From Ignelater luminosus (lineage: Eukaryota > Arthropoda > Insecta > Coleoptera > Elateridae): a stretch of DNA of 64,000 bases. Below, piece after piece: positions 55,880 to 64,000 of this stretch. Position 1 is the first letter of the stretch; each line of letters opens with the position of its first letter. Made by a program: the position numbers and the translations under genes. The stretch is from contig VTPC01090904.1 of the NCBI GenBank assembly GCA_011009095.1, forward strand, positions 91,379 through 155,378. The letters run 5' to 3'. The notes under the pieces were generated by a model. The model was not told the DNA's origin. It was given only the letters and a program-made list of their open reading frames with translations, and did not search any database.

Positions 55880-58800
55880 ATACAAGATACAAGCTAGGTC
55901 CTGATTACTGCAGTGAAAAAACGGTACTCCAAGGTTTTTTTGAAGACGGCCAATTTACTGGGCTTTTTAAATGTGCAACTAAATAGCAGGAATGAAAGCT
56001 TTGGAAGACACAAATTAAATTGTAGTTTATTTATTCAACGAAACTGAGTAAAACTCAAGTGTATCAGTGCTCAGTTTTTTCTTCAATTAGTAAGATTAGC
56101 ACATTAACTAAATTAGCACTTTGATACCAAGCGGAAGTGATATCTGGGCAGGTTCAGAGAGGAACAATACGTTGAAATCGGTTGATTGTGTGGATAATCA
56201 TAGTAACTATTTGTCGGACTAGGTTCGGTGTCGGTAACTGTAACGGTATGCAGATGATATTGGTATCAGGATGTATAATGATAACGATTTGGTCGGTATA
56301 TACCTTCCAGCTTCAGGTGATGTTCGGTGGGTTCGATGAACTGTCAACTCCGTGTTCATTGAACCTGGATGCGGGACTCATAAAGGCGGATGGAATTCAA
56401 AGCAAATATTTACAATAAGTGGATTAGATAAATTAATAATAACTGAATTTAACTGTTTAAATCACATTCTTTCGGAAACTGTGCTATTAGCATCATAGGA
56501 CAATGTGCTTCACTCCCTAATACATTTATTCAACAGATTTGTTTAAATATAACTAAGAAATTTAATATGCTAAGTCACCTATCAGTACAGAGTTAGATAT
56601 TGTTGTATGACCGTTTTCTCGTTCTACTGCACAACTGTAATTTGGGGACTTAACATAGCTTGCTTCTGATGTACGAATATAAAAGAGAGGAAGTTTCTTT
56701 TGACACTAGTATATAGCTGAAAAGCCGACATACAAGACAGCCTGGTCTTGAGTTATCATGGCTTCCCAGCAGGAGTTTACGCTATCCTATCAGTGACAAA
56801 TACAGATGAAGTAATGAGGATGCGATAACAACACAACCGCAATAAAGGAAGTCAATCTCATCTGGATTCTTAAGCAAAAGGCGGGAGATCTCGCCAGGCA
56901 CGGAACGTCGAAGCCTTCTTGAGAATATCGAGGATCTAATACCACTGGCTGTTGTCACACTAAGAAACATATAGTCGGGAACATTTTATTTATCAGTAAA
57001 CTGACCTAGCTAAAGAGGAAAAGACGTAAGATCCTAAGCGTTCTCGTGAATAATCTGACAGATTACTTCATTCTTAGAAGACATGTTTCTTTCGGAAGGA
57101 CTCAACGTGCCCTAAATGTGAAGGAGAATGTGAGGGATATAAAAGGCTAAGGTCTAAGACCTTCCAAACTTTTGCTCTATCACGGGATGAGTTGAAAACT
57201 TTTGCCTTGTCCGACATTTTTACTATTTTTAGAGGATCGGGCAGATTTAGGTAGAAAGAGGATAAATAATTTGGTTAAGAGGATGGCAAGGGTATTGTGA
57301 GAAAAGTCCCAAAAATGCTTTTTTGTTAGGTCTTAGCCTCTCATGACTACCATGTTACTGCTAGTACTAGTTTATCTTTGCCTGCAATGTCGATAGTTAT
57401 CCAAAAGTCTTGTGCAGAACCGATAATACTGATGGGTTTTGCAGTTTTACCTTGAAGAAATATTTAGCAACGCTAAAAAAGTTTATGAGATTTGAGACTT
57501 AGTAGGTGTTAGGGAAGATTTTGAAAATAATACTCATAGGACTTTGAGCAACCTGCCAGTAGAACTTCTGATGTGAAAAACATTTCAGAGGCGTAACATA
57601 TGATGACAGAATTGTTAATTAAACTGTCTTCAAAGTTTTTCCTGATAACGTCTAATGATAGACAGACAAGTTTAAAAGATAATATAAAGGTTGCTTAGTT
57701 TGCAATTAAATCTTGCTTTTGGCAAAAATATTCTTTAAATATTTGTCGAGAATCTTTGTGTCTCCAATTGCCCAACAGTAATTATCAATGCAAGATAGTG
57801 ATCACGTCAAAATCAGGATCAAACTGGTCCAAAAATTACAGCTTTTTAGCTCTATCAATTTGAAAAATATTTTTTACAAGGAGCAACTTTATTATTTACC
57901 AACGCTACTAGGGCTCAGCAAATTATTTTATATTTATTACTACTCCATTTAAAAAAATGAATCTCGGCTCAGTTTAAAATTGATTTAACTTTTCACTCAA
58001 AAAAGTTTACAATTATGGAAGTAAAATCAACATGAGATTGGTTAGTTGACTATTAACAATGTTGAGCGTTGGTAATATTGAAACTTATTGTTAAATAAAT
58101 ATGTTCTGAATAAAAGCTTTCGTTAACTTATTTGAGTTTACGAGTTTATGGCTAATTAACTATTAGTAGGCAAGTTGGAATAGTTAAAACTAACTAAAGC
58201 ATTACTCGTGAAATAATTATGTAGATACGAAAACTTTCCAGTCAGTTGCCGTTTATTGATTATCCCCCCTATTAATTATTTGTGAACTTTTGTAGTTTGC
58301 GTCACAAAATAGGCAATAAAATTACTAACGCAATGTTTGATATCGAACGAATTGTTTGTATTTCAAAGATATTTTTTTCCAATAACAGCATTACGAATAT
58401 AACGTGTTGGATTTTAGACCAATAAAATTCAAATTGTCCCTGTCCCAAAAATTTTAGTTCAATACCGCTGTGACACTAAATTTAATATTAAATTCTCGCA
58501 AAAACTCCCACACCACGATTTTATTCCTAATAAATACCTGACCATTCGAAACCGACTGAGGCCGCTTTCTACGTGATTTCATAAAAAATATTCTCATTTT
58601 CGCGGTTTTATTAAACCGAACAATTTTTGGATATAGTTCGCGAATCAGTGTGTGACTAAAGCGGCTTGAATAAATAAATTGGAAATCTCGAAATTGATTC
58701 CACCTTCTCTCGTTTCGCGAATATCGCTACTGCTGAATTTTAACATGCATGACGTCGCGTCCAGGAGTTCACCATAAATCTCACCGAAACGATAGAGGGT

Positions 58801-60560
58801 GCACCACGTTCTGATTATTATATCGGTTTATTATATATTTTTGAGTGATTAATGTTTTGGAGGCCTACGTGGAGCAGGTTTGGCAGTGCATTTTCGAACA
58901 CACCCGATTCAGCGAGGAACGTGCCGTTTGAAATTTAAATTTGTTTCCTTCTCTTTTAAGGTCGGGTGGCGAAAAAGTGTAAAAATAATAAAAAAAGAAA
59001 ACTATGTAGATGTTTGCTCGCGTTTTAGTTATGAATCGATGCCAAAGATATGTTGTTTTTATTGTGGATATTTGACAGGAAAACAAATGTTGCGAGAATG
59101 ATTTGATGTTTTTACATCCATGCTGCCCTTTATTTTTATGTATAGCCATCACTCATTCTGTACTATTGTAAGCTTTCACATTGTTATTGCTCTCTGATAC
59201 CAGTAATTGGATGGATATACGAGATTCTGTGTACAAAAGAGATTAAAAGCATCATGATGAAGTACTGTTCATTTTTTATCGATTTAGCTATTGCCCAGAT
59301 TTGTCCTTGTTTAACGAAATGGACATTAACGCCTGACGTACTAATATAGAGCAACGCGCATTGAAATGCATTCCTTTTTTGTTTCGAAATGTCACATTTT
59401 TGCCGGATAAAATTTTCCCTGTAGTATGAACAGCGCGGCTGTTTTATATAAAAGGGAAGTCGATCTTTGTTTTTAATTTTGTGACAATTTTAAGGGTCTG
59501 CACTCTGAATGGGTCTGGATAGTGTTTCATTTTTTTCTCTATTCAAAATATCAATCGATTTGTTGTGCATTGAGAAAACAAAAGAAAAAATATGGTTCGT
59601 GCGACATAGTGCCATTCAAGTAATGGTTTATGATGTGAGTTTAGAACTTTTTATTTTAATTTATTTGGTTAAATTCAAAGATAATTTATTTGTTGCAACT
59701 AACTAATACTTGAAGTTTTCATGTTTTCGAGTTGCTTTCGCTATTAGTTATTTCTATCTTACAGAATTCATATTCAGGTGGCCTACAAGTCTGTTTTGTA
59801 ATCTGTTCATAATTATATTCATATTGGATTTATGAAGATAAAAAACGTACTATAACTTCCTAGACAAAAATCAACATTTTCCTAATATTAACTAACTACC
59901 GTTATACCCAGGATGTAAAAGCAAAGCTGCAACAAAAAACGTGTCGTATATCAAGGACTTAACTATAACATTATATATTCATAAAAAATTTTTTTGTTTT
60001 TATATTTCGATATTATCGATTATATTTAGACGTATGGTACTTCAATATGTACTTTTCTATTGAGAATACTGATTGGAATAATAAAAAAGTAATGATCCCA
60101 TTTAACAAACGAAAGTTGACATCGTTTCCAGTTGTTCTAAAAATGTTCTTATTTCGGTTTTGCAATCTCGAGGTCAGATTATATTGGAACATTCTAAATT
60201 TTTTTCTGATACATATAATATTACCCAAATAATCGCCTGTAGGCTATTAAATAGAACACCCTGTATAGTACCTTATAAAAGATACGTCTAACCAGCTCCT
60301 GAAATGTAATTATTTACGACCACGTTACCTAGATTTTGAACAATAATTACAGTAGCTTCTTATATTATCTATTAGAGCTTTACGCAAACACAGGATTATC
60401 AAAAATTATATGCCAACGTTTTGAAAAACTTGATTTTGCTCTAAAAGAAGAATTTTTATCTGTATTTATTCTTCCTAACTATTTGTTAATAATTCCGAAG
60501 CGAAGAACTTTTGAACTTCTGTTTTTCATTTTTGTAGCAATGATATCGATTCGTTAGATA
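55880..60560. other. No identified gene over about 4.7 kb
   Basis: Short frames at 56182-56418, 56782-56970, 58865-59152, 58880-59101, 59509-59706, 60047-60232 and 60336-60557 have no motif I can name. The patch 58500-58930 has a higher CpG content than its surroundings ('atgacgtcgcgtccaggag', 'gaggcctacgtggagcagg') and would be the first place to look for a promoter or first exon. The remainder is AT-rich. Confidence 0.4.
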
Positions 60561-62830
60561 CTTTCATTACCTGATAAGCCTAAAACCTCTTAGTGGACTT
60601 CATAGCCTTTGCCTTTTAATGATTTTGCTAAAATGTCTTCCTCTGTTATTCTTCCCTTCCAATTTTGTTTTCCACACAATTTTTGCTGCGCTGTTATCTC
60701 CCATTCTCTTCGCGTGTCCAAACAACCTGAGTTGTTGAGTTGCTATTTTATCTGTAGTGTTCTTTATTTCAAGTCTTCTTTCTTATTTCTTCGTTTCTTA
60801 TTCTATCTTTCCTTGTCACTCCTATCTTTCTCAGTATTTTCATTTCACATACTTGAATTTTGCTCTCTATTTTATTTGTTAGCGTCCAAGAATCGTATTC
60901 GTACATGAGTATGGGGGTCAAAACTGCATCATATATTCTTGTCTTTGTTCTTCTGCTAATTTCTTTTTTGTTGAAGCAGCCTCTGTATAACGCTGCATAA
61001 ATTTTACTTGTGTTGGCGATTCTGTTGTTTATTTTCCTCTCTAGACCTCCTCTTGTTTCTATTATTATTGAACCTAGGTAGTTTATGGAATTCGTCCTAC
61101 GTAATATCTCACCTTCGAACAATATTTCTACTTCTTTGGCCTTTTTTCCTATACACATTGTCTCTGACTTCTGTACATTAATTTTTAGATTATGTTCCTC
61201 TAAAACCTCGTGCCAAGCTGTTATTTTGTTTTTCAATTCTTCTTTTGTGTTTTCAATTAACACTAGCTCGTCTGCATACAATAATTTATTTATGTAGATT
61301 GGTCTTAAGTTTCTGTATCCTAGGTGTTTCTGACTTTGTGTGCTAGTACCTATTAATATTATGGACAGCATGGGACTGAGTATGCCACCTTGTCTGATTC
61401 CTTTTTCTGTTTTGAACTTATGTGTTGTGAGTCCTCCAATCCGTACTACGTTTAGCGTTTTATTGTATAGGCTAGTAATTACTTGTATTATTTTTTCGTT
61501 GACTTTCCTCTTCCTTAAGGATTCTCAGATTTTCTTTTTTGGGACCCTATCGAATGCTTTCTCTAAATTAATTAGACATATATATATTTTTCTGTTTGTC
61601 CTCATTATTTTTTCTGATGTCTGTCTCAATACTAATATCCAGTCTTGCGTGTACATCTCAACTCGGAAACCTGCTTGGAAGTCAAGGAGTTTTGGTTCTA
61701 GTTTACTTCTTAGCCTTACTTTGATTATTTTTTCTAACAGTTTGTATGTTAGACATAGTAGAGAGATTTCTCTATAATTGTTGCACTTCATGATATCTTT
61801 CTTTTTATAAATGGGCACAATTACTGCAGTTTTCCAGTATTCTGGTAATTCTTGTTATTCCACACCCTTGAAATAATCTTCATCCCTTCTCTTCCTAGAT
61901 GTTTTATCAACTCCGGTCTTATATTATCTATTCCAGTGGCTTCCCCTATTTTAATTTTGTTTATTGCTCTTTTCACTTCTTCCATTTTAATCCTTTCTCG
62001 TTCTGTGTTTTTAGATTTTTCATCTGTTTCAAGTTCTTTTTCATTGTTACCGGATTTGTCTTTTTGTTCGTTCTTGGATTCTAAGAGTTCTATGTAATGT
62101 TCTCGCCATCTAGCTAATATTTTGCTGTTCTCCAAGAGTATACGTCCATCTTTACTTTTAACACACTTTAGTGGGTTTCTCTTTTCTTTTCTCAGATTTC
62201 TTAGAGTTCTTTATAGGAGTTTGGAGTTCTCATTTGCGTTCTTTTTATCAAATTCTTTTTATTGTTTTGACTTGACCTCTCTTACTATGTGTTTGACTTT
62301 TTCTCTTTGTGTTTTTTTGTCTCATATCCGTATCCATTTTTGCAATTCTTCAGGTATATCTTCCATAGGGCATTTTCTTTTTGACACCCTGCTTTATTTC
62401 TTTTTGTTTGTATTTTTATTCACTCTAATTACTTCCGCTGCTATCTGTAACAGGGTTTCTTTAAAGGTTATCCACAGGTCTTCCACTCCCATATTTTCCG
62501 TATCTTGTTCTTTTAGAGCCAATTTCCTATCTGTTTCTTTTTGGTATATTTTTCTGCTTTTTCTTGTAACATATATGCTTGTATTTGTACGAAGTTTAAT
62601 TCTTTCTGCCTTTCGTTTTTTGTTCGGTTTTTATCCGCAATTTCTTGTTTGAACTGGGCTTTTACTAGATGGTGGTTACTTCTATCTCATTTCCTCTTTT
62701 CACTCTCGCATCCATTAGTTTTTGTTTCTTCCTTTTTTTTCTATTATTTCCAGGTCAATAACTGATCTTTCTTTCTGTTCCTCACTTCTCGAGTATTCAT
62801 CTCCGAATCGCACAAGTATATTGTGGATTC
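60560..62830 (-). mobile_element. RTE-type LINE, 5'-truncated and decayed
   Basis: A minus-strand LINE fragment that keeps the very end of the endonuclease domain, the linker, the full reverse transcriptase and the C-terminal region. Upstream of about 62830 no endonuclease motif can be read, so the copy is 5'-truncated, as is usual for LINEs. The 3' end is placed near 60560, where readable protein ends. The plus-strand frames 60609-60908, 61340-61777, 61852-62097 and 62122-62652 are antisense shadows, rich in Phe, Leu and Ser. Confidence 0.8.
60640..62800 (-). pseudogene. RTE-type endonuclease/reverse transcriptase remnant
   Basis: In minus-strand order: 'MDARVKRGNEIEVTTI' (about 62715-62670), the end of the endonuclease; a Lys/Glu-rich linker; 'NSKILARWREHYIELLES' (62130-62077); 'INKIKIGEATGIDNIRPELI' (about 61960-61900). 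Then 'YKKKDIMKCNNYREISLLCL' (61809-61750) is the RT fingers motif, 'YICLINLEKAFDRVPKKK' (about 61581-61528) is motif A with the catalytic Asp of FIDLEKAFD replaced by Asn, and 'EKGIRQGGILSPML' (about 61410-61368) is motif B'. 'LLYADELVLIEN' (61287-61252) is motif C with YADD changed to YADE. The thumb and C-terminus include 'NSINYLGSII' and 'LTPILMYEYDSWTL' (to about 60870). The 200-codon frame 60769-61371 is open, but frameshifts occur on both sides of it. RTE assignment rests on this phrase set and is provisional. Confidence 0.8.
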
Positions 62831-63040
62831 GTTTTTTTGATTAGTGAATTGTGTTTGCTAATCCTATTAAGCTGAGTTTGAGTTGAGTTTTACTCAACCA
62901 TAGTCAGAAAGAAATTTCATTGGGTCAATATGAACATTTGTGTGAGGTTATCATAAATGGAAAACATTCTGTGGAGGATTGAGCTTTAGGTAACGCTAGT
63001 TCTCGTTGACTTTCTTTCAGATCTCAGTCATTCAAATCCA
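62830..63040. other. No gene seen between two retroelement fragments
   Basis: Contains 'gctgagtttgagttgagttt' around 62871-62892, a short imperfect repetition. Nothing else. Confidence 0.35.
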
Positions 63041-63049
63041 TTGAAATCG

Positions 63050-63630
63050 TTACCATTGTAGCTTTCTATTCCTCCGTTACCTCTGGGACCGACTTCTGTT
63101 TGTGGCTGTGCCCAACAAATTTAAAAATGATTTGAGTTCTTGAGAAATAAGGCTTTGGCCCTGATCTGTACCCAAAAAAGAAACATTACTTGCTGTGTGC
63201 ATGTTGTAAAACGTTCACTATTGGGAAGTTCTAGAAGAGAATTTCAGGATCAGGCTTGATAGTCTTGTTCGTGACAGTATATCAATATAATGAGTATCAC
63301 GATTTTAGTTCATTGATGGCTAGATTGTAAGTAACTAGAAATCTGATTAAACTATTATCACGTCTTCCTGACGTCATCAAGATGGGCAAGAGCATCTCCG
63401 AAATCTTTTTCACGAATGACATTGTCAGTTACATGTTGGAAGCTGGCTAACCCATTAATAATGCTTTGTGTAAGTTGATATAGAATGTTATAGATTTGCA
63501 GGCACCTCAAACCCTTGTAAATGGCATATAGCGAATTCTAAAAAGCGAAACTTAATGCATTTCGGAATAAAAATGCTCAATTTGGCCTTTTTAAATTGGA
63601 AGCTTGAGAAAACCTTGAAAGGATATTTCT
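63050..63630 (-). pseudogene. Ty3/gypsy reverse-transcriptase/RNase H fragment
   Basis: Weak but ordered similarity on the minus strand. 'FSQASNLKRPN' and 'FLFRNALSF' (about 63620-63545) correspond to 'FxxANLKLNPxKCxFFxxxxxFLGF'. Then come 'GLRCLQIYNIL' and 'SIINGLASFQHVTDN' (to about 63430), then 'KDFGDALAHLDDV' (about 63410-63370), matching 'YRRFIxDFxxIAxPLxxL', the end of the RT/connection region. 'KTIKPDPEIL' (around 63260) and 'KPYFSRTQ' (about 63165) would fit the start of RNase H. Frames change repeatedly. It is not obviously from the same copy as the element at 0.8-3.0 kb, which lacks exactly this region. Confidence 0.5.
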
Positions 63631-63639
63631 ATGGTCAAT

Positions 63640-64000
63640 ATTTTCTTCCCTATTGATGTTTAAAACTTTGGAGCTGGATTTGATAATCGGATGAAATTTC
63701 TTGACACCTGCCTAATAAATAATTTTTTTTACATTATCACGCCACAAACTATATGTCTCCCTTGTAGCTTACAACGAAATATAAATATAGAACCAAACTT
63801 CCTTTTACCAATTTGATGTTGTGGTGTATTTTCTTCTCGGTGACGGTGTTATTGAGTTGGTAGTGTCCTGGGATCAAAATGCTTCGGACGACAGATTTGG
63901 TTAGAGGGTATACTGTTTCTCCTCGTTTTTGGTTTGGTCAGACGAGGGCTCACGGATCGCTGCTGAGACACAGTTGCTGTAACAAACTTGAAACTGAAAA
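63640..64000. other. No gene seen at the right end
   Basis: AT-rich until about 63840 and slightly more GC-rich after. If the gypsy fragment to the left is the end of a longer element, its upstream protease and gag would be expected here on the minus strand, but I could not read them. Confidence 0.35.

Noticed and set aside
61340..61777. Plus-strand frame of 145 codons
   Set aside because: Antisense to the reverse-transcriptase domain, whose motifs are clear on the minus strand.
62122..62652. Plus-strand frame of 176 codons, Phe/Leu-rich, membrane-like
   Set aside because: Antisense to the Lys/Glu-rich linker of the RTE-type LINE. The hydrophobic composition is the mirror of Lys, Glu and Asn codons on the other strand.

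Overview
The window looks like AT-rich, gene-poor nuclear DNA from an animal, most likely an arthropod and probably an insect. Every coding stretch I can recognise belongs to a transposable element, and nearly all are broken by stops, frameshifts or deletions. There are no bacterial-style operons, rRNA genes or CRISPR arrays. I found no convincing intact host gene, although a few unrecognised reading frames could hide an exon. The arthropod reading is inferred from the element mix: Jockey-type and RTE-type LINEs, mariner, pogo, a short-LTR Ty3/gypsy element, and a Mutator-like transposase followed by a YqaJ nuclease.

Layout, left half. At 0.8-3.0 kb lies a complete but internally deleted Ty3/gypsy element on the minus strand, with 112/102 bp LTRs, a polypurine tract and a primer-binding site. 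At 3.3-3.7 kb is the first block of a degenerate satellite. A Jockey-type ORF1 (gag) sits at 8.0-9.2 kb on the plus strand. Two pogo-type transposase pseudogenes follow on the minus strand at 9.6-10.3 and 12.5-13.6 kb. An unidentified reading frame with one internal stop lies at 14.0-14.4 kb. A LINE with its reverse-transcriptase core deleted occupies 18.8-20.7 kb (+), and a mariner pseudogene 21.6-22.8 kb (-). The 26.1-29.4 kb region contains an old internal duplication. At 30.6-32.7 kb is the Mutator-like transposase plus YqaJ nuclease, ending in a poly(A)-signal and A-run arrangement.

Layout, right half. A second Jockey-type ORF1 is at 36.4-38.1 kb (-), and a fragment carrying an HEEADTR motif is at 38.9-39.3 kb. 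LINE fragments lie at 41.2 kb (RT), 42.6-43.3 kb (RNase H), 45.0-45.3 kb (endonuclease, minus) and 45.3-46.2 kb (RT, plus). Around them are two more satellite blocks (44.0-44.5 and 46.4-47.4 kb). A pair of nearly identical direct repeats, each with a perfect 17-bp hairpin, flanks the first of these two blocks. A tRNA-like head is at 47.9 kb. At 52.6-55.9 kb is a Jockey-type LINE with the end of ORF1 and most of ORF2. It is interrupted by a 249-bp retroposon with a 13-bp target-site duplication. A 5'-truncated RTE-type LINE (60.6-62.8 kb, -) and a Ty3/gypsy RT/RNase H fragment (63.0-63.6 kb, -) close the window.

The recognised genes do not form a pathway; the window is a stratified record of insertions. 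The observations most worth following are the satellite and its hairpin-bearing flanking repeats, the still-open YqaJ frame behind a broken transposase, and the nested retroposon. All family assignments come from reading motifs by eye. No database search, alignment score or repeat library was available, so clade names are provisional and ends are approximate unless a repeat boundary defines them.
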